A DNA stretch of 64,000 bases. Origin: Lottia gigantea (lineage: Eukaryota; Mollusca; Gastropoda; Lottiidae). Positions 1 through 13,516 of this stretch are shown piece by piece. A program made the translations under genes and the position numbers. The DNA lies in contig NW_008710779.1 of NCBI RefSeq assembly GCF_000327385.1, positions 1,114,811-1,178,810 of the forward strand, given 5' to 3'. Numbering within the stretch: the first letter of the stretch is position 1; each line of letters starts with the position of its first letter. The notes under the pieces were generated by a model. That model was not told the DNA's origin and ran no database searches. It saw nothing but the letters and a program-made list of their open reading frames with translations.

Positions 1-1195
1 TTTCTTGATTCAATGAATGTAGTTAAAGAAATGAAAGTTGTTCGTTCCCTTATCTCGAATAAAATGAAAAGAGGTGGATTTGAATTTGTTTCTCTAATAT
101 AAGGTCGTAGGTGCTAAAACTGTGTGGGCAGTCGACATGAAAGTTTGAATTCCGGAGATAAGTGTGATCCGTAATTATGCAAGGTAAAGTGTAAGCTTAT
201 GTCACACTATGTCAACTCGCGTCCCTAGCGAGACGTTCAACGAGGAACTATGATCTGTCCACTGTAGATCTTAATGGAGCTTTTACTCCCCCACTTTTAC
301 TCCGCTTTTAATTTCCATTCTTCTTTAGAAAATTAAAAGTGGATTTCATCTTTTTAAATAAATAGTCGGAGACAGTCTGTGGATGCTCTTGACAAAATAA
401 TAAAATCTTATTAGGAGTAGTTAATCGGATTTGTTAAATAATGGAATGACTGATATATATCCTGGGGGAGTAAGTAAAAGGATTAAACTGGATTAAATTA
501 TTGAATGAGTTTAAATAGGTCAAACATATATATTTCAAATCTTGGGTGTGTATTCAACTTGAAGCAATCGATAACATTATGGATCGTCGTTGTCTGTTTC
601 TTGTCTTCTGTTTATGATCATAGGCAACGATCGGAAAAAAATAGTGCAAAATTAAAGTATTTTTGGTTTCATTATTAATTACGTACCCTTTTCAGGCAGA
701 TCTGATAAAGTCCTTATGTACCTACATGTATTTGTGTCTTAACTCATGATTCAAGATACGTATCAATGAAAAGTCAGACTTATTTCATTCATATCAATGG
801 TTGTTTACATATGAAACCCCCCAAAAATGACCCACCCAAAAGGACCCAATCGAAAATCAATAATATCCCGATGACATGGCAAGTTTCTAATGTAATTTCA
901 AACCCATAAAATTGCATTACCATTCATAATCATTCCTTCCGTTGAGCCAATTAATATAAAATTTAATTCCGAACTTTTAGCAAAATTCCATTAGTGAACT
1001 TAGTTTTTATGAGTAATTAATTTAGATGTAAAAAATGCTTAAGCCTGATGTTTCGCATTAAAATGATAAAACCGAACAAATTATTTCAAAGGTTGGAAAG
1101 ACAGGTAATTATTGAAAACAGATCAATTGTAAGCAACACTGATGTATATGGATGGGCTCTCAACAAAAAAGTATTCTAATCCAAATTTTCTATTG
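1..1195. other. Non-coding stretch, nothing recognised
   Basis: AT-rich sequence with no long open frame, no splice-framed coding stretch and no repeat that I could match elsewhere in the window. A distant exon of a gene outside the window cannot be excluded. Confidence 0.5.
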
Positions 1196-1568
1196 CGATC
1201 CTTAAATTAACTCAATGATCCTCAAATTAGCTCTATGATCCTCAAATTAGCTCCACGACCCCAAAATGAGCTCTATGACCCCAAAATGAGCTCTATGACC
1301 CAAAATTAGCCCAATGACCCCAAATTAGCTCTATGACCCTCAAATTAGTTCTATGCTCCTTAAATTACCCCTAAGAACCTTAAATTAGCTCTTTAAACCT
1401 CAAACTAGCTCTATATTCTCCAAGTTAGCTCTATGATCCATAAATTAGCTCTATATGATCCTTAAATTAGCTCTATGATTCTCAGAGTAGCACTCACATT
1501 GAAATTGAGAAATAAATTAGCACTTTAATCCTTTAAAAAGCTCTACGATCTTCAAATTAGCTCTATGA
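1196..1568. repeat. Tandem array, unit about 20 bp
   Basis: Roughly 18 degenerate head-to-tail copies of a unit close to GATCCTCAAATTAGCTCTAT. Units vary between 18 and 24 bp and differ by scattered substitutions, with the most regular units in the first half. The array carries no conserved open frame. It is an ordinary minisatellite. Confidence 0.9.
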
Positions 1569-3284
1569 CACCTACATTTAAATTGTGAAATAACTTTTGA
1601 TGTTTTAAATAACATCGATGGTCAGTGTGAACGAAAAAATATCAGCTTGAAAGTGTGGTCTTTATGAAGACATATACATTACAATGTCCACCTACATAGA
1701 TTTGAATACCACATATAATTCTTGCTGATATTATAACGTCATCAGTAATAACTGCACGTGAATGTTGTTTATTATAAAAGTTGTTGATGGAGATAGTATG
1801 GTAAATATAGATTTGAACAACATCTTAGTATTTTGTACTTTCAATTCTGTAATCTAACAATCCCTTTAAGACTTCGTCATACTGTCACATCCATCTTCTT
1901 CATTTATCCAGAAAAACTTTATTGATAGTTATCCGAAATCTATTCTTTTGACGTCTTACAGATTTATTACTTCAAATGGCTTACAAATTATAGAGATAGA
2001 AATCGAATCAGTCGCTGATTAGGCGACTTTGAGGAGAAATTTGCCTGAATTGTCCACCTTTGATAGATATATTTTGTTTATTCTAAAGATTAGCGTGGAA
2101 GGAAAAATATTTTTTAGACAATGTTATCTTTCACCCATTAGGTTTTTGTAATCAGATTTTTTTTTTTCAGGTGGGAGGTAGGGGGGGGGGGGGGGGGGTT
2201 GATTTTGAATTTCTGATAAACGGTTGTATCATATGATTTTATTTTCTGAAAAACCTATACTTTGTTTGATGTACATGGTCAACCCGTTTATATATCATAT
2301 TCTTTTTTTGACTTCGAGTTTGATTCGATGTTCCAAATGAATGATAACGTTCACACCACACTTTCTAAACTTTTCTATAAGACAACTTACTTTGAAAGTT
2401 TTGTGTTATTCCTGTCCATTTTGGCCAGTTTTCCTCAGGGTGTAGAATATAAACACTGTACTCCTTTGAACTTTATACGCATTTAAACAACACTTAATTA
2501 TAGGCAATTTACCCCAAAAAACACTTATTTTCGCATATTGAATAGCCTTTACCAACCATTAAAATAATATCACTTGGCAACTTAGCAATGTGACCACGAG
2601 CCACGAGAGAGGGGTCTCAAAACTTCAATGATATGTATGTAACGTCCGGTTTCAGATCAGTCCAGATGGTCAGATATCATAAATATATAATAAACGACAT
2701 CTGGAATATACGGCAAGTTCGTTCACCTATAAACAACATGCACTCGTAAGTTAATATACACATGTTAGTTAAAGTACCATTGCCCACAACCTTGCTGATT
2801 GGAATTTTGTCCTTTTATCGAGCTAACTAAGCAGACCAAACCAATCCCCTAAAATATTCGATATACTTACGCCGTTAACATAATTTAACTGTTTGTTGGA
2901 AAGATTGGGCCATTTCAAAATACCTAACTTTGTATAAAATTACTAAAAGTTTGCGTATTCATCCCAAAATGCAAAACTTTCAGAATAGCTTCTTTAACTA
3001 ACCACAGATCCTTATTAACGTAAATAAGTTTAATGAACGACCTTGCACTTCAGATCGTATTACCGTGCATCTGGAATTGTCTATGTTCTGTGGTAGAGCA
3101 TGAAAATTCTGATAGTGTCGGATCGCTGCATTCAACATCTGTTTGTTCAAGACTTTTTTCTAACAAATAATTTCAAGGCTACCTCACCATGTTGCAATGT
3201 GTAGGACACCGAAAAAGTTAGATATTCAAAAAATATCTTAAATAGTTTGGGTTTATTTATTGCTTCTACTCAGGCGAAACCTAA
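1569..3284. other. Non-coding stretch with a T11/G18 homopolymer pair
   Basis: No gene is recognised. The one notable feature is a run of 11 T (about 2157-2167), a short G-rich spacer, then 18 consecutive G (2181-2198). The G run could form a G-quadruplex and is also a likely place for sequencing length error. Confidence 0.5.
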
Positions 3285-3550
3285 TCCTGTGTCAAGTTAT
3301 TCGTATATTCGTCTTATACCTTGATTTTCTTGTTTCACGGAAGGTTGTCAACGCAGCGATTCGAATACAGCCAATTGGACTCTCGTTTAAAAATCTGTAA
3401 ACAATAGTGTTTACAGTCTGTCTGGCTATATTCGCTGGTGCACAATACAATCAAATCGCTGCATTCCATCACACAAGAAAGATAGCTATTGCAGTCAAGG
3501 TATAATACTAAGTTAGTAATAAGCTTGACATGGTGAAGATAATCCACCTT
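3285..3550. mobile_element. Palindromic MITE-like element, family D (diverged)
   Basis: The left part (GTCTTATACCTTGA near 3310-3323) is mirrored by the right part (TCAAGGTATAATAC near 3497-3510, then AAGCTTGACATGGTGAAGAT to about 3540). The same arms recur at 15,370-15,527 and 47,040-47,312, so this is a dispersed foldback family. No transposase is present. Ends are approximate because the arms have diverged. Confidence 0.55.
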
Positions 3551-4187
3551 TTTCAAACGCCATATGCCTTAGAACAATGGTAATTTTTTGGAACCTGTCC
3601 GATGAAAAGTAAATGAGTCTTGTTGCACTAAAACCAAGTTTTATGAGATTACGCGTTCGATGTCAGTGTCAGGTCATTATGATCGGTCAGTATAATCTGA
3701 TTTGACCCTTTCTCAATAAACCTTTTTACAATTCATTAGTACTGTAACACTATTAGTTATACAGGCAACTATTATCATACATAAACTTAGTTACGTCTAC
3801 TTTATGGTGTAACGCATTGCTGAGGAAGTTGGAACGTGTCGGTTATTTCAATTACTTGTGGCAGATATTCCTCGTAAACAAAGACGTATCGATCAAATTT
3901 CGGTGATTTTCTTTACTCTGACAATTGATTGTGAAGATAATTACGGCTTTTATTCCAAAGGCATAAGATAGAAAGTCCAAAAAGGTGGAATCCAATTTTG
4001 TCGAGATGACCGTCGTATTTTGTTATAAACATATATAAAGAAGATATAAAGGCGCTATTGGCTTCTAGAAATTTTTTTTTTGGAAGATAAATAATAAAAC
4101 GGTCCTTTCCAATACTCAGGATTACAAACAATTAGATAGGTAACTTCGCATAGGAAAAATGTTTAGGATACGTGTCCCCGCAGCTTT
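3551..4187. other. Non-coding stretch, nothing recognised
   Basis: No coding signal and no repeat matched elsewhere in the window. Short open frames here have no coding-like composition. Confidence 0.4.
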
Positions 4188-4332
4188 ATCATCAGCGATA
4201 GTGACGTCTTAAAAAGCTCATATTAAGTAGAATTGCAAGAACCACAGACGTTTGATTGAATGGCGAAATCGATGCTATCAGTGTCCTCGATACATATAAA
4301 AAGTTTAGAAAACCTCTTTACAACCCCTTTAA
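4188..4332. mobile_element. MITE family B, half copy
   Basis: Matches the right half of the element at 7616-7895: a GTGACGTC segment, then AATTGCAAGAACCACAGACG, then GATGCTATCAGTGTCC, ending in AGAAAACCTCTTTACAA and CCCTTTAA. The left arm is missing, so this is a truncated copy. No coding capacity. Confidence 0.7.
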
Positions 4333-4574
4333 AGTTTTTTTAAACCAGTTACATCACTAATTCCTACCTTACGTTTCTGACATGCCACTACAACCAGCTT
4401 CCAGACCATGATTACCAACCACCATAATGATGGATAGTTAACCTTGTTTTTGATCTGTCTTGCTTAAAATTGACGTGACAGACAGAGGGTTATCAAAGTA
4501 ATTAGTCATATTACAGTTGTAGACTTAATCATTAGAAGGTGTAATAAACAGTCTTGTTAAAGGTCATGGTTGGC

Positions 4575-4864
4575 CATTAGAATATAGATAAATAGTTATC
4601 AGAAGTGTAAGCACTGAAAGTACATAACCTCAAACTAGAAATTTCACTTTCTATTTGTATGTCCTTTCTATGGGAGACTCTCAAGGATAGAAGAGTCGTC
4701 GTTTTAACTTGCAAACGCTGATAATTCTGGACACACATGGATTTGAAGGCTCAAATTTCGACGATAAGCTGTGAACACTATAACTGATTAGATTAGCTAA
4801 AAAATATATTCTCATTTCAGAGAAGGTACGATTGGTAAAATGGATGGTAACTCCGTCTATTTAA
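4575..4864 (-). mobile_element. MITE family A copy (minus orientation)
   Basis: Shares the internal blocks of family A in reverse order: CTAGAAATTTCACTTTCTATTT, the CTGGACACACATGGATTTGA block and a GGTACGATTGG block, ending at TTAA. The outer end near 4575 is eroded. Compare the better preserved copies at 11,690-11,983 and 47,473-47,774. Confidence 0.75.
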
Positions 4865-6354
4865 ATTAAAGGAATGATATTGTCTTAAAATTGTTAAGGA
4901 ATTTATCTGAATACATATATTGAAGATAAGACCGTTGAAATCACAGGGATTTCGAGAATTGGAAAGTATTGATTAAAAAAGTGAAGAGGTAACCCTATTG
5001 CATCAGTGTTGCTTTATTGCTTAGTGAAGCAAATATGTCATTATAACAATATTAACGAAACACTTTATTTAAATCTAACCGCGAAACATATTAAACTCAA
5101 ACAAATGCGTTTCTAACAAACCTTGTGGAGCTCAACTATCTTGGAAAAAAGATTGTTTCCCTTTCACATAATGCTGCGTCTACTAAATAACGCACTTAAA
5201 TACACTTTAAAAACATTGTTCATTGAGACTGATTAAAAACGTAAGATATATAGACTAAGCACGAAAGCTAATTAAGATACTATGATGAATCAATCAAATT
5301 CAATCAAGCAATGTAATAAATAGTTGATTTGACATGAATTTGACCTGGACCAAATGTAATCAATTACAATTAGAAAACGTGAGATTAAATTAGTTTAGTT
5401 ATTTCAGGAGAAAAACACCTCAATTCAATACTGCCGGGAACAAAAACTTTATTTCATCTACCGTAGCTCTTACGTCACTGTCTTTCGATCGTGTCTAAAT
5501 TGGTAGACTTTTTAGAACCAATGGTTGGAAGAACGTTGATCCGGACCATGAAAACATCTGATGCTACTTGACATTGTGTAAAAACAGTTACATTTGAAGC
5601 TTAAAACCACAGAGAGGAAAGAGGAAGTTTGGAATTGTTCCCTCGTGGTTGTATGTGCCAGTAAAGCACAATTCCTCCTGAGAAAAAAATGTGCCAGTGA
5701 CAACGGCGAAAAGATAAAGATCAGCATTGTTTTCGAAATGATGACTGTTGCACTTCAGACCCAATTTACACTTTTCTCTTAGTAACTAGAGGTATATGTT
5801 AAGTTAAATTTTGAACCTTCAAAACAATTCAAACTTCGTTTTAAAGATGCAGTTCTCTTTGACGGTATTGTAGAAAATTATCCATTCGTAAAAAACCGTG
5901 AAGCCAAGTAAAGAGAAAAGAAATACTGTCTGTCGCGTAATCCACTTGACTGCAAGTGTGAAATGAAATCTAGAATTTGCTATCGAACAATGCACTAGGG
6001 TAGAATAAAAAATCAAAGTAATTAGACTTTTCAAGGTTTCACCAATCTTAATCTAGCACTTCAATCAGACAGAAATTCGAAATCAGCAATCAAAATGTTT
6101 GCTATACAAATAGAAAGAACACTCCAAAAGGATAGGCGACAGACGCGGAAAGATCTCTTTTGTCGCAATTATAGGTTTTGTGAAGGAATTTGTACTCATT
6201 ATAGAGAAGATGTCATATATTTTTTTCAATTCTTCAGCTAAATTATCCACAAACAACAGTGGACAATAACGTCATTGTTCCGACTCTTCTTGCCGTTTAA
6301 ATTTAAAAAAATGAAATGAAATTGTGGTCTTTCTCCTTTTTTCATTCATTATTA
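4865..6354. other. Non-coding stretch, nothing recognised
   Basis: Short overlapping frames on both strands near 5.5-6.0 kb have no recognisable domain and no flanking splice sites that join them into a gene. No repeat from elsewhere in the window is recognised. Confidence 0.4.
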
Positions 6355-6500
6355 GAACTTATGCAAGGACAACAGCATTAGCCTTTGCGATTTTACCTAT
6401 CGAGAGATATGAATCTCCAATGTGTACAGCCTGTAGCACACGGGTTTAATCACTAACGGAACCGGATTGAAAGAGCCGTATGCTATAATTGGAACGAGTC
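6355..6500 (-). mobile_element. Diverged fragment of the tRNA-derived SINE
   Basis: Retains the central core of the SINE seen intact at 30,582-30,944: GGACAACAGCATTAGCCT, then a run resembling GTCGAGGGATCTTTAACGTG, then ACAGCCTGTAGCACACGGG. The tRNA-like head and the tail are not recognisable, so this is an old, truncated copy. Confidence 0.6.
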
Positions 6501-6900
6501 TCAACTCCTAGATTCGCCGAGCGTCTTTTTCACAAAATACCGTTTGTCAACTCGGCATAAATGCCGAAAAGTCCACATAAATCTTTTGTTCGTGTCTCTA
6601 ACGTAAACATCAGTTTATCTGCGAAAGCTGTCAATACAGAGTCACGCTAGTTCCGAAACTATGATATGGTAACTAAGAAAAGGTAAATAAAGCGGATCCA
6701 ACTGATATGCATCATCAACCAATTCTAATTGTGACAGACAGTAAGGCTATCATTTATTTAGAGTAAACATATCATTCATACTAACAATCATGATGTGACA
6801 GACTGTAGACAACACCTATTTGTCTCACAAATATTCAATGCTTTTGACATGTAAAGTACCGCATTACAAACAGCTTATTACCCCAAATCTCAACTGGAAG

Positions 6901-7130
6901 CGTAAGTAATAAACACATCTGTGCGTGTAGGCTACAGTGGTTGCTACTGATATCCAACTTTGGAAAAGGACCTGCGAATCTCCGACAGGGAGAGCGCCAG
7001 AACCTTAGATCAATGTGAAATAACCACATGTAAGCGTGTACGCTACAGTGGATGCTACAGTCCGGCTTCGGGAAGGGGCTGTAAAGTACAGAGAGAGCGC
7101 CAAAAACATATATCAATGGTGGTCGTGGAT
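6901..7130. repeat. Diverged tandem duplication, unit about 110-115 bp
   Basis: Two head-to-tail units share the blocks GCGTGTAGGCTACAGTGG / GCGTGTACGCTACAGTGG, a GGAAAAGGACCTG / GGGAAGGGGCTG block, and CAGGGAGAGCGCC / CAGAGAGAGCGCC, in the same order. The segment is less AT-rich than its surroundings. It may be a dimeric fragment of an unclassified repeat; no function is evident. Confidence 0.6.
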
Positions 7131-7615
7131 TCTAGCCGCTGATTGATCAGCTGATGTATTGGAACTTACATGTTAAGTGAAATCGCCCATATACTTTGCA
7201 CCAACGCTTAAAGTAAAATTTAAAAGTTAAGCCTTTTTGTCATTAAATGATGTCTTAATGTATAATGTTTATCCGACATCCGAAACACGTGTCGGCAGCA
7301 TGAGATTAATATGAAAACTATTAATTTGCACTTTCCTTATTTTGCCATTTGATATGGCAGTTCTTTTTCTGGAAGAGCGAGCAAAACAAGTACCATGACC
7401 TATATAGGTTGACCATTAAACCAGTATTTAGAGTTATCAACAAACTAATTAGTTTACAAAGGCAGACAATTGGAGTGATTAATGGTCTTTAATTCGATTG
7501 CCAATATGAGAAATAGAGCTAAATAAGTAAATAAATGATCTTCGCAATAAAGAAAAGAGGGCTGTTTTTTTATGTCGCATTTGATGCATTTTCCAACAAT
7601 GTGAAAATCTCAGTC
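7131..7615. other. Non-coding stretch, nothing recognised
   Basis: No coding or repeat signal that I can support. Confidence 0.4.
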
Positions 7616-7895
7616 TTAAAGGTATTGTAAAGAGGTTTTCTCAAGTTTGCACGTTTATCGGGGATACTGATAGCATCAATTTGCACCATTCCAATTTTAA
7701 ATCAGACGTCTGTGGATCCTGCAAGACCTTAAAGTTCTTAAGTTTTTGCGATTAGTGACGTCATCAAACACTTGGTTTTAGTGGAATTGCAGCAACCACA
7801 GACGTCTGATTTAAAATTGGAAGAGAGCGAATTGATGCTATCAGTGTCCCCAATACACAAACAAATTTTAGAAAACCTCCTTACAATACCTTTAA
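7616..7895. mobile_element. MITE family B, full-length foldback copy
   Basis: An element of about 280 bp with TTAA at each end (7616-7619 and 7892-7895). The left end reads TTAAAGGTATTGTAAAGAGG and the right end is its near-exact inverse, CCTCCTTACAATACCTTTAA. The inverted arms extend inward through TGATAGCATCAATTTGC / GAATTGATGCTATCA and CAGACGTCTGTGG / CCACAGACGTCTG, so most of the element can fold into one hairpin. It has no coding capacity. TTAA is the target used by the piggyBac and Kolobok superfamilies, but which transposase moved it is unknown. Confidence 0.85.
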
Positions 7896-9262
7896 GCTTA
7901 GTATAATTAGATTAATTTCTACAATGAAATCCTCAGCGTTTAAGAACATAAACAATGGATGTTTCTAGAAAACTTAATCGTAACAACTTAAGGAGAAAGT
8001 TTTCTAATCACTCTAATCTCTAGAACTTTTAAAAAAAAAGAAAAGAAAAAAAAAGGTTTGTTATCGGATAGGCAACGTAGACGCATGCAGGATATCTGTT
8101 TAGAGTTACATAAAAATAACTTGTAAAAAGTTTTAAACTAATGTGGTGATCGTGAGCAAAAAGTTTACTGCGAATGACTGGACGTAAAACAAATTTCTTC
8201 AAATTCCCTTCCCATACCTGTTTGATTGTCGAAAGCATGAAATAGTTATCTTACCTTACAGATAGGCCTTATCGTCTGCTATCCTTCCATTATTAAACGA
8301 TCATTGAGAGATTCCTGTTAGCAGACGACATCTGTAGCGTCAGATTGGAGAGTGGCAGACGAGAAAGCGCGAAGCAGAAGACAATGTTAACCACCCACGT
8401 CTACTGTGTCTAATTAATATTGACAAGTTTAACTCGATTTAGTTTCTTCGCCGCGCTTTGCAAATCGATGATAGTCAAACGGTTTATGATGTAGATGTAG
8501 ATATCGCACAGCCCGTCTTTGCAATAAGGTACCCAAACATTATAGATTTAAGCCTATATAGGTATATTATGTTATGTTAATTTTAACGAAATCGACATTA
8601 TGTTGCATTGTACCAGTTGCCAATCGCAGCCTTGCATTGTCGGACCTTTGTCCGTTTAAAACTCTAAGAACGCGGTCTACCTAGAAAAGCTGTATAAGAA
8701 GACTTTATTTACCCGTATAATAATTAATACGTAATATACACATAGTAAACATCTTTATCATGTCAGGTATTTATTTAAAACCATGTTTTTAATGCCCTTG
8801 ATATAATACATTCCATAAATGCCCTTGGTTAATAGGACAGAAAGCCGACTCCGTTAACCCCCAGGATATAACTGTCCGTGAAATGCGAACTTTTATCAAT
8901 AAAATCGAAGCAAAAATTGCTTCAAACTATGCACTTTCAAGATGCCTCGACATACTTCGAAATCATGGGTTAAAGTGACTGTCATATCCAATTGCACACT
9001 GCATGACATTGCTTGCCTTCATTGGACCATTATGTACAGTTGTTTCCTTTCTGATTACTTTGAAATTTCGCAATGAATTTGACCATATGAGCCAAAATTA
9101 AAGAATACTGACGGTTCTGCATTAGACATTTCACTCTAATGCTATGCAATGTTAATTTCTATGGCTATCTCTACTAGGTCCTTGCATATTGATTAAGCAA
9201 TGATATGGTTCTTCCAATACTGGCGTAAATTCATTCTCCTTCTAAACCAAATGTTCAGGTTA
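7896..9262. other. Non-coding stretch, nothing recognised
   Basis: AT-rich with no exon-like open frame or known repeat. An A-rich tract lies near 8029-8055. Confidence 0.4.
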
Positions 9263-9587
9263 TTGAAAAGGATACTACCTCTTAGGATGACCAAAAAATT
9301 GAAATTTTTAAACTTAGCCAAAATGAGTCTTTATTCATCAGTGGTGTCATACAACAGAATCCCTCTATAATTCAATAAATCCGTAAAACTAAATAATAAT
9401 TCATTAAACTAAGTAATTTGGAAGCGTTTTTAAATAATTGTTTTGTTTAATTGATATTACGTCTGATATAGAGATTCTAGTCTTTAGTCATGGCACCTGG
9501 TAAGCCCAACTGATGAATATATACACTTATTGATCAAGTTTGAAACTTTAAATTTTATGTTCATTCTAAGAGGTAGTATATCTTTAA
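9263..9587 (-). mobile_element. MITE family C, longer copy
   Basis: Inverted ends GGATACTACCTCTTAGGATG (left) and CATTCTAAGAGGTAGTATA followed by TCTTTAA (right). Internal blocks, including ATGGCACCTGGTAAGCCCAA and CTGATGAATATATACACTTA, recur in the opposite orientation at 22,046-22,244. This copy is about 125 bp longer, with an AT-rich internal segment absent from the other copy. No coding capacity. Confidence 0.8.
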
Positions 9588-11689
9588 TGTTAGAAATGTG
9601 GTTCTTGACCTGCATGATCTAAGAGGACATCTACACCTATGATAACCTCATTTTATTCTGATCACACTCTAGCCATTGATTGGTTGATGAGTGTAGTTCC
9701 AAAAATAGCAATCAAACGTATTGTACAACATTTTATTGGCCTTTATTTCACACCCTAATGAATTTGTACCTAGAATGAAAATAAACTTGTCATAGCTACT
9801 GTTGATTCGAACGCTGGAAACTTTGAATAACAAATAGCCTAGTCTTAATTACATCTAAATCAATTAGTAATATATTCTATTTAATATGGTAGACCGGTTT
9901 TACAAATCAACAAATACAGTCATTCAAGCTATCGAACTGAAAGTATGGTAACCTTTTCTTGGTTTGCAAAACTAGCCCACCATATTTTCTTGAACCATTG
10001 TCTTCAGGCAGATCATTATTGGAAAAACACACCGAATTTCCCTGGAAAATTTAATTAATAACTCCAAATTTTAATCTATTGATTTTTTTTTTCATTATAA
10101 AGCAATCGATGAATTACTTGGTCAGAGATGATAGCAATATTTGCCTATAGTGGTAGATCACTTTAATATCTTTTCCGAAAGATAACAAATTCATAGCCGA
10201 TAGACGCCAAATTTTCCGAATGCATGTTTTTGAATCTGATAAATGTTTTGGTTTGTGGTTTCAACTTCACTTTGATAGATTGGCAGAAAAAAACTGACTG
10301 GTTTTAGTCTGACGGTCATACGCAGGGCTCTAAAATCGCTGACGTTTAGTCCAACTAAATTATTCTTTTCCACCATGGATGATCCCATCTGGCTGCTCAA
10401 TGAACTGGACTTCTTTTTTCTGTTCCTAATTGGCTAATAAAAACGACCAATCAAATAAAAGGCTTACCTTTCCATTTTTCTTTCTTTAAAATAATTTCCC
10501 ATTTTACCACAATCAACTAATTCGATCTCAGTTACAAATCAATGTGTTCCCATTCTATGACCCCCCAAAACGTCATATTTCAAGATGCCTGCTAACGTGC
10601 TTCTGACAAATCAGTTCAGAAAGAGCTCATTTACTATACGACGTTCAATATCCATATTAATATCTAAGAACATAGTTCAGACATTGTGAATATGACATAG
10701 AATATGATTCTCTTGTATCTCTATGGAATTGACGATTATTGTTGGACAATGACACCCGGTTTCCTTCAAAATATGTGATGGAGCCTTCGTCGAAACCTTT
10801 ATGCACCCGAATCAATAAATAACCCATGTCATATAAACCTGATGTCTTTTGTCAGAGGCATCACGATATGCGAATTGCATCTGAATTCTTTCAAGAAAGT
10901 ATAAGGGTAGCGGCGGATGTCATATCCAATTGTGCTCTTTGCAATTGCAGGTCGTTGCGTAAGGAAAAAGCTTTCAGTCCATTAAGGTACGAAGCACTAA
11001 ATCGCAAGCAGCCTGTTGCACGAATTATATATTGAACGAAACAATATTTTTTTAAAAGGACTTTTAATGATATACGCAGTATACAAATACCAATGAGTGT
11101 GACCATGCCATTTTGGTCACCAAACTTTACTAGTACTAAACGCTATCGTATTCAATTAAGTTAAATCTGAAAGAATAATTTGGCTCAAGTATCCATCAAC
11201 AGCCATCCTGAATGATACCAAAGAACCCATATAACATACCTTGAAATGAATGAATGATTTTTTCTAGAATTTGTGCCACTAATTAATGACCAAATTGATA
11301 TTCACTAATCGAGACTGAAAACAAATATATGATATTTAAGTTTGCTCATTGGTGTCATTTGACAATAACAGAAATATAATGATCCTAGCTCGATGTTATT
11401 TTAGAAATTTATTCTAAACTCTTAACCTTAACTTTTTTGCTTCTTTCATTATACAGTTCTGATTTCTCAACAGTGTTTTCAGTGGATTTTTTTCTCTGAA
11501 TTAACAACACCAGTAGAGAGAAACCAATTTTCACAATGAAACTTCTCTGAAACGATGATGTGAAAACAAAAAACGATTCTGGGCCCTGTTTCTCAAAGTT
11601 TGAAATAAGATAGAATCTCGAGAAATACATCAGATTGACTGCTTTCTTAAATTTAAGTTTCGTGAATGACCTATCAAATGACCAGAATA
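9588..11689. other. Non-coding stretch, nothing recognised
   Basis: The only open frames are short (about 70 codons) and overlap on opposite strands near 10.2-11.1 kb. They show no recognisable motif and no conserved splice context. I found no repeat match within the window. Confidence 0.4.
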
Positions 11690-11983
11690 TTAAAGGAACA
11701 GTTTCGCCTTTTTCGGAGGTTGATTTGGGTCTGTGACCTATGCAAATAGTCTTAGGAAGTTCTAGAAATGTACAAATATGGCGTAATTCCTTCAAAAATA
11801 CCTTAAACTATGAATTTCACTGTGTCTTTTCTAGAGTCTCAAGAAAAAGACGAGTCTTTTTTTTTTAACTTTCCAACAGTTTTGGACACACATGGATTTG
11901 AAGGCTCAAGCAAAAAAAGAAAAATAGTCGTTTCTGAGACTAAAGTATGATTGGTTTCAGAAACGGCACATCTGTCCCTTTAA
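11690..11983 (-). mobile_element. MITE family A, full-length copy (minus orientation)
   Basis: TTAA occurs at both ends. The left end is TTAAAGGAACAGTTTCGCC and the right end is GGCACATCTGTCCCTTTAA, giving inverted ends of about 20 bp. Between them lie the family A internal blocks in reverse order (CTAGAAATGTACAAATATGG, TTGGACACACATGGATTTGA, AAAGTATGATTGG). An open frame of 128 codons overlapping it on the minus strand is chance. Confidence 0.85.
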
Positions 11984-13516
11984 ACTGGCCTCTTTAAGAT
12001 TGAATTTAACTATCATTACGTACATGGACTACCAGGTTGTCGTTTACCAACTAAAGTGAAACACGATAGAAATTAGCAATATCTTGGAACATGTTAAAGA
12101 GACGATGTACATACCTGATACAGTGAACAACATAATTTGAATCCCGCTTGGTTTTGACCCATTTCAGCCTTAATTGCAAATTTTTCTAGATAACGGAAGA
12201 AATCAACTGTAGGAATCACCACTCTTATCAATAGCACTATTATTATGATATATATTTATAGAGTTTTAAATCCTACTTATTGAGATGATGATGGTATTTA
12301 TACTAATGAACATGACGTTTTCAGACAGCTCATCATCCTATTTCCTGCCGTACAGCATCAAGTTAAAAACACGCAATGATATCCTTGTATATAAAAATGA
12401 CGGATGCAATCACCCAACTCTTGACAGACAGCGGTACCTAAATCACAGACTGAAATAAGGTCAGTTGTCTGAAGAGCGCATAGCGTGAAACTCTGAGTAA
12501 TAACGTGTTCTGTTTTAATATTCCTAATACTATTATTATAACAATTTGAATGTCCATGCTTATTTAAAGTCTTATATAAGATCAACTGTTACTAGACACG
12601 CTTTGAAACAAACCTATGCGAATGGATAATGATTATAGACATGCTTTAATACAGTCCTGCTAATCTCTGAAGTTGGGTCAGTGTTAAAACCAAAAAATTG
12701 TTATCATCATTATCAATTAAAAGTATCTATTAACATGGTAGAATTTCATGAATCACTGAAAATTACCAGATTTTTCTTTGCAAAGACATGTTTGCCCCCA
12801 TGGGCAGAACTTTAGATAAAACAAATTTACTTTGATATAATAAATTCTATTGTTACACATGTGAAATAAAGTATTTATTATTATTATGACAGGATGAAAA
12901 TAGCAATTGTTGTCAATGATATGTGATACATTACCATACGACATAGATTTCTTTTTTCACATTGCAGTTGCGTAAAAGGCTTTCAAGGGAAAATCATAAT
13001 TTTGCATTACCATGATAACTGTTTGATGAGTTACACAGAGTAAATAATTCATTTAATGGCGACCGAACCGCAAAACGAAACCCCAAATCCGAAACAACTT
13101 TTTGGCGAAACAATGGACTTTTCACACGAGGAATATATCAATCATAAGTGAGTATTTCATAACGAAAAGTGATATCAGGTGTCTAGAAGACTTAGCATAC
13201 CCTGCCTGAAAGTATATCATGGAGACAAATTGTTGTATAATTAGTCAATAAGTTCAGAGAATTTGAAGTAACAATGTTCGTAGAATCTTTTTTGTATGAA
13301 AATGTCTATACACTTATTTATTTGTTTATATTTTATGTAACTAATGAGCATAATTAAGGAATGTCTACAAACCGTATTTGGGTCAAATTTTGAAATTCCA
13401 ACACCAATTAATGTAGAAATGTCAAGAAAGAATTGATAAAAGTCGCAACCATTGATAATGAACTCGTTATCCACAATGATTTGTCAGTCTGTAATAGACA
13501 GTTTCTTCTTGACATT
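11984..13516. other. Non-coding stretch, nothing recognised
   Basis: AT-rich with scattered short frames and no repeat or coding signature that I can support. Confidence 0.4.

Noticed and set aside
9790-9810. Possible tRNA box B (GATTCGAACGC)
   Set aside because: No acceptor stem, D-arm or anticodon arm can be built around it.
11409-11795. 128-codon minus-strand frame
   Set aside because: About a quarter of it lies inside a family A MITE and the rest has no recognisable coding features.
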